Shown: positions 7,818 to 16,505 of the stretch, piece after piece
Layout: each line of letters starts with the position of its first letter
How positions within the stretch are numbered: the first letter of the stretch is position 1
Assembly (NCBI RefSeq): GCF_000969985.1
Contig: NZ_CP009526.1
Location: forward strand, 2,046,001-2,110,000
Length of the DNA: 64,000 nucleotides
Origin: Methanosarcina barkeri str. Wiesmoor
GTDB taxonomy: Archaea > Halobacteriota > Methanosarcinia > Methanosarcinales > Methanosarcinaceae
Direction: 5' to 3'
The notes under the pieces: generated by a model
What the model saw: only the letters and a program-made list of their open reading frames with translations
What the model was told of the DNA's origin: nothing
The model's database searches: none
Made by a program: the position numbers and the translations under genes

Positions 7818-8735
7818 ATGTCCGAAATGCTTTCGTTATGGAACGAAACAACAGCTAGGAAAGCAATCCTTGATTACGTTAATGCCGTCACAAATCCTGA
7901 AAGCGCTGATTTTGTGCCAGAAGCCGAGCGAATTGCCATAATGGATAACGATGGAACCATGTGGGTGGAGAAGCCCACATATGTCCAGATTTTCTTTGCC
8001 ATAGATCGACTGAAACAGCTGGCTGAGTCAGATCCTAAACTCCTGAACCAGCCGAGTTTCAAAGCTGCTGCAACAGGCGACCTGGCCTACTTTTCCAGGC
8101 TTGATCCCCACATTGGAGGTAATGTTAAGGAGCTGATGAAAATAGTCTTTGATTCTCACGCTGGCATGTCTCAGGATAATTTTATGCTCATAGCTAAAGA
8201 ATTCCTGGAGACCGCCAGACATCCTCGTTTTGGCGTGCTATACAGGGACCTGACATATAAGCCAATGGTTGAGTTCGTGCATTACCTGGGAGATAACGGC
8301 TTCAAGGTCTTCCTGGCATCCGGTGGTGGCATGAGCTTTATGCGTACGGTCTCAGAGGAAATCTACAACATCCCAAGAGAGAGGGTTATTGGCAGCAATA
8401 TCGCATTTGAGACCCGCCTGACTGATGAGGGGCCGGTAGTATTCCGCAGGCCAGGGCTGGTCGATCCCATTGATGACGGACCAGGCAAGCCGGTAAATAT
8501 AGAGCTGCATATAGGCCGCAAGCCCATTCTTACCGCTGGCAATTCGGATGGGGACTTGCATATGCTATGGTTGGCACAGAAAAGCGGTCACTGCTCTCTA
8601 TCGCTACTGCTCCGCCATGATGACGCTGAGCGTGAGTACACCTACGACGAGGGAAGCGAGAAAACTCTGCAGATGGCTGAAGAACGGGGCTGGATAGTGA
8701 TCAGCATGAAGGATGACTGGAAGACTGTGTTCTAG
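7818..8735 (+). CDS. HAD-superfamily phosphatase (PhoE/SerB-like fold)
   Basis: The 305-residue protein has all four HAD motifs: MDNDGT with nucleophile Asp43 and Asp45, the Ser of FLASGGG at 168, Lys224 in GPGKP, and GNSDGDLHML with acidic residues at 244 and 246. A helical cap lies between motifs I and II. No signal peptide is seen, so it should be cytoplasmic. The substrate is unknown. The start is supported by aagagg seven bases upstream. In bacteria, HAD proteins of this kind often lie near sulfatase, DUF1254 and DUF389 genes; those families occur 8-28 kb downstream here, which suggests shared origin (inference). Confidence 0.88.
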   Translation: MSEMLSLWNETTARKAILDYVNAVTNPESADFVPEAERIAIMDNDGTMWVEKPTYVQIFFAIDRLKQLAESDPKLLNQPSFKAAATGDLAYFSRLDPHIGGNVKELMKIVFDSHAGMSQDNFMLIAKEFLETARHPRFGVLYRDLTYKPMVEFVHYLGDNGFKVFLASGGGMSFMRTVSEEIYNIPRERVIGSNIAFETRLTDEGPVVFRRPGLVDPIDDGPGKPVNIELHIGRKPILTAGNSDGDLHMLWLAQKSGHCSLSLLLRHDDAEREYTYDEGSEKTLQMAEERGWIVISMKDDWKTVF

Positions 8736-8797
8736 ATATGGACATTCAAAGCAAAAAGATACAGGGCGTGTAAAATTCATCAGATGTCTCATAGTAG

Positions 8798-9001
8798 TAC
8801 CCGATTTCTGAAATTCAGGTAGATATTTACGAGCAGGGAAAAGTTCACCATTTCGGTACATTCCCTCAACTCAAAGCCCAAATGTGTGAGTGGGTTCTAG
8901 GAGTAGAGAAGTCACCCGACAGAATAGATGCTCTTGTTTGGTCTATCACCAAATTAACTGAAGTATCCATCCAGCTTGGAGACTTTGACCTCTCTAATTG
9001 A
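8798..9001 (+). pseudogene. Phage terminase large subunit, C-terminal remnant
   Basis: About 67 codons resemble the end of phage terminase large subunits. The text runs YEQGKVHHFGTFPQLKAQMC, then EWVLG, then SPDRIDALVWSITKLTEV. The SPDR-DALVW signature ends the nuclease domain in many terminases. There is no start, no ATPase domain and no neighbouring phage gene, so this is a relic of a lost prophage or of a gene-transfer event. The stop at 8999-9001 is in frame. Confidence 0.65.
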
Positions 9002-9716
9002 TAAGTACAATAATGCCTAAGGCTCAGTGGATTTGATGTTTTAGATCAGTTTCTATTGATAAAATTCTTTCAAATTTTCTAAATTCGATCGATTCAATAG
9101 AAGTCAACTATCTATTCGCGGTTCTGGCATGATCGGGTTGAATAAATAAAAATATCCGGATAATGAAATTTTTATGCGAGTCGATTTTGACATTACAGCA
9201 GATATAAACTTAGTCTCTATAAGATTCATTAAAAAGGCAAGAAATAACAACGTTATACTCTAAAAATGTTACTATTTTATGTTTAAGGATTATTCTATGC
9301 AGTTTTTCAGGCTTTTTACTTCGAGTTTAGCGACATTATAATATTTCGTTTCTATAGGCTTAGCATGGAAATGGTCTTGTCTTTGGAGATGTAACTACAG
9401 TCTCACAGTTGAGGTATTTTACCTTACGGATGTCGTAAATTCAAAAATGATAGCATTCTATGTGAGATGGAAACGAACAAAATAGTAAAAAGTTCGTGTT
9501 TATTAAAGAATATTTAAAAATATGATAAAAAACAAGTGATTTTTTCTAGAAAATACGAACATTGTATCTCAAAACGTTCGTATATTGAAGTATGCCGCAA
9601 AATTAGATTTTACGAAAATGTGGATTGACAAATTTACAAAGCGAAATTATTTAACGATAAAACAAGTCGCTAATTTGTAATCCTCAAACTTGTCGTAAGT
9701 GCTATATTATCCGCTC
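9002..9716. other. AT-rich spacer
   Basis: No ORF with coding character is seen. It includes one copy (9615-9663) of a dispersed repeat of about 48 bp, described separately. Confidence 0.5.
9615..9663 (-). repeat. Dispersed 48-bp repeat, copy A
   Basis: aaaatgtggattgacaaatt (9615-9634) and onward is the inverted counterpart of 14805-14861, with about six mismatches over 48 bases. A shorter relative lies at 13007-13045. Copies A and B face each other across the propeller-hydrolase gene, the TPR relic and the AT-rich membrane protein gene. Confidence 0.7.
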
Positions 9717-9794
9717 TTAGAGATCTTCTTCAATGTCAACTAATGTTTGAAGATCGTCTTTTTCCCAAATCGCTCTAAGCTCATATTGATTCAT
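9717..9794 (-). CDS. 25-residue peptide downstream of the propeller-hydrolase
   Basis: ATG follows an excellent ribosome-binding site (gaggagaaaatc) and a 25-codon frame ends TAA. The peptide is acidic: MNQYELRAIWEKDDL, then QTLVDIEEDL. It starts 31 bases after the stop of the 757-residue gene on the same strand, so the two may share a transcript. Nothing similar is recognised. It could be a small partner or the remaining start of a longer gene. Confidence 0.45.
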   Translation of the reverse strand: MNQYELRAIWEKDDLQTLVDIEEDL

Positions 9795-9824
9795 GATTTT
9801 CTCCTCGTTGGTGCTGTTCTTCAT

Positions 9825-12098
9825 TTATAAAAATTTCCATTTCACCCAACCAGTTTTTTCATAATTACAATCCTTAGTTACAGGATAAGTCATTCTGGAT
9901 GAAGGATGTCCCGCTACGTCTTCCATTCTATATTTAGAACTAGAATCCCTTCCCTTAATGGACGAGATTTCTCGCGTTGCCTCTCGGATAATACCTCCAC
10001 CCATGGCATCAAATTTGGAGTGCTCTGTATGAATTTTCTTTCGTAGCTCCAAGGCGTTTATTACAACCGCACTCTTGATAGGGAAGATCGTCCCCCATTT
10101 GGTCAGGTAGGCTCTGGCAATTTTGTAAATAAGCTGTGGGACTGGCGCCACACTCCCATCGCGCTTATTATAGTCGTACCAGCCATCAGCCGTGGTACAT
10201 CCCGCAACGGTACTATGCCTTCCACGACAGGCATAAAGTTTGTATCCTAAAGGCTGTGAAAAGTTGCCGGATGCTAATGGATCGGTTAGTTGTGCATTGT
10301 CTGCGATATACTTCCAATCTGAGTTCTTCGGTATTATTACGTTGTTATCTTTTTCAGTCATCCGACCATTAGGCCTAGGAACCAATGCCATAAAAGAAGA
10401 GTCATAATTACATTCATCACCACACACATCCCATGCGTAGACCCCTACATAATTGACCACATTTGGTGGCAGTTGGGTTAATATTCCATACCAGTTTCCT
10501 GGACCAGGAACGGGGTCAATTGTAAATATATTAACGGGGATTTGACGGATCTCTTCGGAGCCGTATGCATAGAGAAACCAGGCGGCCATAATACATTCGA
10601 CGGCACCACGGCTGTGTCCGATAAAATTATATTGCTGAGCCCCTCTGGCGGCGGCGAGGTTGGCACCATGCAAGGCAAGTGCAGGAGCAGCCCACCCCGT
10701 AGCAATTCCAGGACGGCTACGCTGGTCACCCCCACTGTAACTTTTAACGTAATCGATGAGGCTTTTATGAGCGTTGAGCGGTCTATTAAAGATGAGGGGT
10801 TCGCTTTTATTCCTTGGTTCGCTCCAGTCGTTTTCAGATACGCCTCTTACAGTAACACTAGGCTTTGTCGCTTTAAGGCTACCTGATATTTCCTTGTGAA
10901 TCCTCACTGGAATGTAACCCGTTTCGTCACAGTATATTCGCTTGTCACTTCCTGGGCCCCAAGTAATACTTGCGGGGCGCGTCTCTTCTCCCTCGTCTCG
11001 GGTACAGCTCGTTCCACAGAAACAAACGGTGTAGACTTCTACTAACGGCATTTCGCCATTCCAATGACCATTCGGTTTTTCCTGCCAGTTGTGGTAGAGT
11101 CTATCATTCGTGGCTATGTAGAATATCTCTAGTCTACCATCGACATTCTGGCCCACACAGATTTGTTTTGCAGCGTAATAGTGGCTTCCGTCTTTGAATT
11201 CTTCTTCACCGTGCCAACCACCATTCGGTTTTTCCTGCCAGTTGTGGTAGAGTCTATCATTCGTGCCTATGTAGAATATCTCCAGTCTACCATCGGCATT
11301 CTGGCCCACACAGATTTGTTTTGCAGTGTAATAGTGGCTCCCGTCTTTGAATTCTTCTTCACCTTGCCAACCACCATTCGGTTTTTCCTGCCAGTTGTGG
11401 TAGAGTCTATCATTCGTGCCTATGTAGAATATCTCCAGTCTACCATCGTAATTCCGGCCCACACAGATTTGTTTTGCAGTGTAATAGTGGCCTCCGTGTT
11501 TGAATTCTTCTTCACCGTGCCAACCACCATCAAGAGATTTCTGCCAGTTGTGGTAGAGTCTATCATTCGTGCCTATGTAGAATATCTCCAGTCTACCATC
11601 TATATTCTGGTACACACAGATTTGTTTTGCAGTGTAATAGTGGCTCCCGTTTTTGAATTCCGCGTGGCCTTTCCAAACACTATTAGGAGATACCTGCCAG
11701 TTGTAGTAAAGTCTATCATTCGTGGCTATGTAAAATATATCAAGTCTACCATCTATATTCTGGTACACACAGATTTGTTTTGCAGTGTAATAGTTGCTTC
11801 CATCGTAGGATTCATATTCACCGGACCATTCACCTCCCGGTTCTTTCTGCCAGTTGTGGCAGAGTCGATCATCATTCATGCGTATGTAGAATATCTCCAG
11901 TCTTCCGTCTTTATTTTCACCTACACAGATTTGTTTTGCAGTGGGATAGTTGGATTTGTCATTGATGTCCCTTTCGCCATTCCAAATAACACCATTCGGA
12001 GATTTCTGCCAGTTGTGGTAGAGTCTATCATTCGTGCCTATGTAGAATATTTCCAGTCTTCCGTCTTTATTTTGACCTACACAAATTTTATTTGTCAT
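9825..12098 (-). CDS. Seven-repeat beta-propeller lectin fused to alpha/beta-hydrolase (putative lipase)
   Basis: The 757-residue protein has two parts. Residues 1 to about 355 hold seven repeats of 51-52 residues; ICVGQNKDGRLEIFYI and relatives recur at 5, 57, 109, 160, 211, 262 and 313, each ending in NDRLYHNWQ and a W-rich turn. Seven such blades are typical of PLL/tectonin-like sugar-binding propellers. Residues about 355-757 hold an alpha/beta-hydrolase: nucleophile elbow FIGHSRGA (Ser496), an Asp in FTIDPVPGPG (528) and a His in CRGRHST (628). This resembles DUF2235-type phospholipase effectors. No signal peptide or TM segment is seen. The DNA repeats are 75-95% alike, showing recent amplification. 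The lipase assignment is inferred from motifs. Confidence 0.88.
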   Translation of the reverse strand: MTNKICVGQNKDGRLEIFYIGTNDRLYHNWQKSPNGVIWNGERDINDKSNYPTAKQICVGENKDGRLEIFYIRMNDDRLCHNWQKEPGGEWSGEYESYDGSNYYTAKQICVYQNIDGRLDIFYIATNDRLYYNWQVSPNSVWKGHAEFKNGSHYYTAKQICVYQNIDGRLEIFYIGTNDRLYHNWQKSLDGGWHGEEEFKHGGHYYTAKQICVGRNYDGRLEIFYIGTNDRLYHNWQEKPNGGWQGEEEFKDGSHYYTAKQICVGQNADGRLEIFYIGTNDRLYHNWQEKPNGGWHGEEEFKDGSHYYAAKQICVGQNVDGRLEIFYIATNDRLYHNWQEKPNGHWNGEMPLVEVYTVCFCGTSCTRDEGEETRPASITWGPGSDKRIYCDETGYIPVRIHKEISGSLKATKPSVTVRGVSENDWSEPRNKSEPLIFNRPLNAHKSLIDYVKSYSGGDQRSRPGIATGWAAPALALHGANLAAARGAQQYNFIGHSRGAVECIMAAWFLYAYGSEEIRQIPVNIFTIDPVPGPGNWYGILTQLPPNVVNYVGVYAWDVCGDECNYDSSFMALVPRPNGRMTEKDNNVIIPKNSDWKYIADNAQLTDPLASGNFSQPLGYKLYACRGRHSTVAGCTTADGWYDYNKRDGSVAPVPQLIYKIARAYLTKWGTIFPIKSAVVINALELRKKIHTEHSKFDAMGGGIIREATREISSIKGRDSSSKYRMEDVAGHPSSRMTYPVTKDCNYEKTGWVKWKFL

Positions 12099-12490
12099 AA
12101 TAATCCTCTAACTTTTAATTCAATTTAATTTCTAGGTCGTGTCCCTGAATTATTGATCAATTACGAAAAATCGAGTGCACTCCACTTATTAGATGAATAT
12201 ATTAAGAGATTCTTTCGCTTTCGATTTTCAATGATTCAGACCCACGACCAATTTATATCAATTTTAGTTATAATAGTTTGATATTTTAAATTATTTATAT
12301 GTTAAACAGTTATTATATAAAATAGAAAATGAATTGCAGGAGTCATTAAAAAAGTATTCATTGGTCATCGGTTAAGGAATTTTCTTGCTGCAGGTCTCGA
12401 TTTCGATGAAAAAATCAAGCCCAAAATCTTTTGATATTCTTCTTAATCTTAGTGAATAATTCAAATAATTAAAATAAAAAGTTTATTTAT
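12099..12490. other. Upstream spacer of the propeller-hydrolase gene
   Basis: AT-rich (attttaaattatttatatg near 12280 is TATA-like). It probably carries the promoter for the minus-strand gene. No ORF is seen. Confidence 0.45.
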
Positions 12491-12818
12491 GGGGTGCAAC
12501 CAGCAAATCCTAAATTTCGTACGTTAAGCATTCAACATCAAACGAGAAAGTAACTTTGGAACTGAAAATAACGTATATGAATTATATCTAAATCGGTAAC
12601 AATGTACGTGGTCCAGGCCTGTAGCGATTATAAAGAGGAGATCAAATACTGGTTCCCTTACATATCGTCCTTATTCTAAACAGATTAACCTATTAGGAGA
12701 GTATGTCTTTGACCAGCTGACTATTATTAATCTGGATGCCTTCAGATCACGAAATTTTTCAGGATTTTAGATGGTAATTTCTTAGCGTACGAAATTTAGG
12801 ATTTGTGGACAGCAACCC
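12491..12818. mobile_element. 328-bp inverted-repeat element
   Basis: The ends 12491-12527 and 12781-12818 are inverted copies of about 37 bp sharing cagcaaatcctaaatttcgt (left) and its complement. The interior has no full gene; a stretch with YRPYSKQINLLGEY, then VFDQLTIINLDAFRS could be a transposase scrap. A 3-bp TAT flanks both sides and may be a target duplication. It abuts a TPR gene relic and probably truncated it. Confidence 0.65.
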
Positions 12819-12997
12819 TATCTAAAATGGGGCGCAAGGATGAAGCTGAAAAGCAATATGAGCTTGCTCTAAAAACTGACCATAAACATGTAAACACACA
12901 TTACAATTACGGAGTTCTTTTTTCTAAAATGGGACGTAAAGACGAAGCCGAAATGCAGTATCAGCTTGCAAAAAATTCATTGGTATCAGTTAAATAG
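12818..12997 (+). pseudogene. TPR-repeat protein, 3' fragment
   Basis: About 59 codons remain, with one full and one partial tetratricopeptide repeat (LSKMGRKDEAEKQYELALKT, then HYNYGVLFSKMGRKDEAE). The frame enters from the right terminal repeat of the 328-bp element and has no start of its own. The missing 5' part is not found left of the element. Confidence 0.7.
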
Positions 12998-13441
12998 TTT
13001 TTTGCCTGTTTTATCCTGAAATTATTTCGCTTTGAAATTTTTAGTAAGTTCCATATAAAAGAATTTTATAAAATTCAAAACTACGGCTTTTTTCCATTAT
13101 CAAGAGACATCTAGAAAAGTGCCTATGTTTTTCTTAGTATTTTTTTGCATTTTATGTGGGGTTATCGATGGAAACAAGTGTATTCCTACATAGTATGGAA
13201 TGATTGAGAAAACAAACACATAGGCAATTGTGGAGAAATCAGCCTGAAATTAGCAATTTTCATTATAATAATCAGATGATAATAACAGAATAACATTTTT
13301 TGTATTACTTTTTTTAACAAAATCATGTTAGTTCTGCACACTAAAGGTATTTTGTAATTTTTCAGAAATCTGAAACTTTTTGCTTAGAGTGCGTTTTGAC
13401 GGAAATGTTGGCGATGCCCCTATTTGCCTTTATAATATAAG
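12998..13441. other. Spacer with repeat copy C
   Basis: No gene is seen. Bases 13007-13045 (ctgttttatcctgaaattat and onward) match the inner part of the dispersed repeat at 14805-14861 in the same orientation. Confidence 0.5.
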
Positions 13442-14656
13442 TTATTCTGATCTATGAAAATAATTAATGCTGTCTAGCTCTTCAACAATATATTCGACAA
13501 CGTCTTCATCTAAATCTTTATCCATAAGATATTTCTGAATAGATTGTACCGAATGCATATCGTATAAACTTTTTAAGGTAGTGAAAAGCATATAAATAAC
13601 AAGGATTGATAGAAGAATAACGAATGTATTATGACTTATACTCATATTTACACTCAGAGGCCCACTCGCAAGCCCACTCAGAGGCCCACTTACATTTCCA
13701 CTCACATCACCACTCAAATTTACAATCATAGGTGCACTTGTGCTCGAATATTTGTACATGATATATATAAGAACGGCGACCAATGATATCACAATTCCAA
13801 ACAAAAACATTTCGTTGCGAGAATAATTGAAATGTGGCGGGTTATTTTCGCACTCGTGTCCATATTTATACAATGAATTTGGCTCATTTATTTTATATAA
13901 GTGAAGTGAGCCAGCTAGAAATAGTACTGTTGGAAATTCACGATATTTTTCAGTAAGTTTATCAAGATAATTAAAATCTAATCTAGTTTGCATCTTACTC
14001 AAAAATATACAAATTGCTTGAGATGTAAAATTAAAATTCAACATTAAATCTTTGATGTAGTTTATTGATTCTATTTCATATAATGAAACATTTTTCACTA
14101 AATTAACTTGGCATTTCGGCGAAAATTGATTATTTTTGATAAGATATTCTATAATATCTATAAACTGTTGAGGAGTAAAAAACATAGATAGTAAATATCT
14201 TTCTAAATCATCAAGACTGACAGCATTATTAGTAATGGCAGTACAAATAAAGTCACTTTCTTTAAATATTGCCACATACAAAGTGTTTACGAAAGGAACA
14301 TTTTTTAATATATCTATAAATGAATAAAATAAAAATATTAACGGCACTGCGTATATTTTAAAAAACTGGATTAGAGTTTGCGGAAACTGTGTGTATTGGT
14401 ATAACAAACTGCCTGTTAGCAGAAACAAAAAGAGTGAGTTTACTCCTTTTTTAGACAAACCATGTCCTTTTGTGATGTTTTTAGAAATCTGTATGATTAA
14501 ATCAGTAATATATGAAATTGGGTCAGTATCGATGTATTTATTATCAACATTTTGAGAAGAACGTTTATCAACAATATTTTGAGAAGAATGTTGATTAACT
14601 GTATAACTCAGTTCTTCATCTTGTATGTTTAATTTGTTTCCACTCTCTTGAGTCAC
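13442..14656 (-). CDS. AT-rich multi-pass membrane protein of unknown function
   Basis: The 404 residues start at GTG. The N-terminus is polar and Asn/Gln-rich. Hydrophobic segments are at about 71-88 (NSLFLFLLTGSLLYQYT), 98-114, 283-302 (MFLFGIVISLVAVLIYIMY) and 344-364 (FVILLSILVIYMLF). Between the last two lies a low-complexity Gly/Ser loop (VSGNVSGPLSGLASGPLSV), likely exposed. A central helical domain (DDLERYLLSMFFTPQQFIDI) and an acidic C-terminus complete it. Base composition is clearly more AT-rich than the core genes, which suggests transfer. No family is recognised, and no Shine-Dalgarno precedes the start. Confidence 0.7.
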   Translation of the reverse strand: MTQESGNKLNIQDEELSYTVNQHSSQNIVDKRSSQNVDNKYIDTDPISYITDLIIQISKNITKGHGLSKKGVNSLFLFLLTGSLLYQYTQFPQTLIQFFKIYAVPLIFLFYSFIDILKNVPFVNTLYVAIFKESDFICTAITNNAVSLDDLERYLLSMFFTPQQFIDIIEYLIKNNQFSPKCQVNLVKNVSLYEIESINYIKDLMLNFNFTSQAICIFLSKMQTRLDFNYLDKLTEKYREFPTVLFLAGSLHLYKINEPNSLYKYGHECENNPPHFNYSRNEMFLFGIVISLVAVLIYIMYKYSSTSAPMIVNLSGDVSGNVSGPLSGLASGPLSVNMSISHNTFVILLSILVIYMLFTTLKSLYDMHSVQSIQKYLMDKDLDEDVVEYIVEELDSINYFHRSE

Positions 14657-14804
14657 AAAACGTGATTGTCTTTCGTGTATGAAATAGTTTCTTATTTTGA
14701 TTACATTATCTCACGCAAAAAAACCATTCTCTTCATTAGTGCATCCAAACAATAGAATCGCTAGTCTGCAAAAGAATCTGTTACTATCTGTCTAAAAATC
14801 TGTT

Positions 14805-14861
14805 ACAATCTGTTTTATCCCAAAATAATTTCGCTGTATAAATTTGTCAATCCACAGTTTT
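14805..14861 (+). repeat. Dispersed 48-bp repeat, copy B
   Basis: tctgttttatcccaaaataa and the following bases through tccacagtttt are inverted relative to copy A at 9615-9663. The central gtcaatccaca is identical. Confidence 0.7.
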
Positions 14862-15324
14862 AACAATGCACAGGTTTTATTGTAAAACTTGTGTATTTTA
14901 TCCACTTTTAACCCAATTTTTACACTAAAACGGTACGAAAAACGTAGGAAAATACACAGGTTTTATTAAAACCTCATAATTTGTGTATATTTGAGACACT
15001 CATGAAAAATCCCATTTGTCTAACTTCCATAATATTTTATATATAAAAGAATATGAGTGCCTAGGTACCTGCTGCAATTGTGATGAAATCGAAAAGCAAA
15101 ATAAACAAGTTCAACTGAGCAGTTACAAAGAAATTAAACCATCTGTTAGGGCACAAAAATGAAAATGTATCTTTTCACTTTTGGAGAACATTAGAACTTG
15201 CCTTTAACAGCTTCTTGATTTCTACTTAAATTTAAAAATTTACACATTTCCTGTATGGTGAGGTAAAACGAGTTAACTTTAAACCCATCCTAATATCATT
15301 TTCCTTTTTTCCTTTTTCTTCTGC

Positions 15325-15453
15325 CAGGACTATCGGAAATCTCAAAGAATAAACCGGGAGGTGGGTCAAATTTATGAGCACCTCAACTTTGAAATTATGA
15401 GCGAAACAGACATGGACTATCTGCAAATACTGAGACTTAAGGAATACAAATGA
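15325..15453 (+). pseudogene. Coding-like 3' relic of an unknown gene
   Basis: An open frame ends at 15453 with a protein-like text (INREVGQIYEHLNFEIMSET, then DMDYLQILRLKEYK). It has no start and no match that I can name. Codon use looks coding, unlike the antisense frame in the same place. Confidence 0.3.
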
Positions 15454-15598
15454 TTATAACTGATTCTACACACGCACAAATTTAACTTGAATAAAACCAC
15501 AATTGCAGTGCGCCTCAATGCGAAATTTATCGTTGTCAAGTTAACTGCAGATTCAAAAAAAGAAAAAGGCTCAATTTATTCTTCTCCACCCTATCTTA

Positions 15599-16126
15599 TT
15601 AATCGTGGGCCATCTGATCAAGCGCAGCTGCAATCGCCAGGATAAATGCGCTGTCCTGTCCAGGCTCGATCTCTACACCATAGGTATCTCTTATCCGGAA
15701 CCATCTTTTTGAGACCTCTGCGACTTTTTCCCTACCGGCTTCAATCTTATACTCATGGTCCAGAATATTGCCTCGGACATCCATCTCAGGCCCATTTGCC
15801 ACTTCAACTTTCCAGCGGTCGCGAAGAGGTGAGATCAGGGCTTTTTTGATCGTTGCGACTGTTTTTCCATCCGCATCCTGGATGCCCATCGTATCCTTTA
15901 TCCTGAGAAGCTTCTCCTGGAGTCTATATACCTCATTACCCTGCACATCCCTGATAATCAGGGTGTCACGCAGGCGGATAGCTTTGCCGTCCACGTAGAA
16001 TTCCCTCTCTCCAGTTTCGTTTTCTATCCAGTAGTCATCTCCTATGGAAACAAGTTTTTCGTGCATTTTGTAGCGTTGTATGCTTTCTTCTCCACGGCCC
16101 CTGAGACCGCCCATAATTCGTCTCAT
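15599..16126 (-). CDS. LURP-one-related (phospholipid-scramblase fold) protein
   Basis: The start is the ATG at 16126 after aaaggagtg; an upstream GTG lies inside that site. About 175 residues. The pattern matches LURP-one/YxjI proteins: MHEKLVSIGDDYWIENETGE, DGKAIRLRDTLIIRD, VYRLQEKLLRIKDTMGI, DGKTVATIKKALISPLRDRW and a C-terminal helix (FILAIAAALDQM). The fold is a 12-stranded barrel around a hydrophobic helix, and membrane association is probable. Its biochemical role in archaea is unknown. A broken paralogue lies at 23606-24157, each next to a sulfatase gene, pointing to segment duplication. Confidence 0.88.
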   Translation of the reverse strand: MRRIMGGLRGRGEESIQRYKMHEKLVSIGDDYWIENETGEREFYVDGKAIRLRDTLIIRDVQGNEVYRLQEKLLRIKDTMGIQDADGKTVATIKKALISPLRDRWKVEVANGPEMDVRGNILDHEYKIEAGREKVAEVSKRWFRIRDTYGVEIEPGQDSAFILAIAAALDQMAHD

Positions 16127-16505
16127 CAAAATCACTCCTTTTGTTTACTACATTTACGTACCTTTGAGGGCTTTACGTACCCTTGAAGGCATTTATTTAT
16201 CCTGTTATTGAATAAGGGAAGATTATACTGTTAGCTTACCGGCCCCGACAACCTGTGACATTGGAACCTGCTTCCAATTATAGTCTAAGTTACCCTTCAG
16301 ACTGCTCAGAAATGTTCCCCCACACGAATCACACGAATAAATGAATAAATGAATAAATATGCAGTACTAAATATGTATTATTTTATAATTTTAATATTTA
16401 TAATATATATGGACTTCATTTTACAAACTGCAGTTAAGCTGCTCTTTATTGATTTATTATATCCCCATTTCCCGCAGATTTCTATTTCAAATAAAGCTTT
16501 AACCT
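16127..16505. other. Spacer between LURP-one and sulfatase genes
   Basis: Bases 16195-16320 (aagggaagattatactgtta and onward) resemble 34908-35035, upstream of the AI-2E permease gene. The two could share a promoter or derive from one duplication. The rest is AT-rich with no ORF. Confidence 0.5.

Larger units (their letters stand above)
14657..15598. other. Gene-poor AT-rich region with repeat and relic
   Basis: It holds repeat copy B (14805-14861), two stretches with acaggttttattgtaaaac and acaggttttattaaaacctc (near 14870 and 14957), and a possible coding relic at 15325-15453. Nothing else was supported. Confidence 0.5.

Noticed and set aside
11163-12128. Long plus-strand frame opposite the propeller repeats
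   Set aside because: It is the mirror of the amplified blades; its text is the antisense of a well-supported protein and matches no family.
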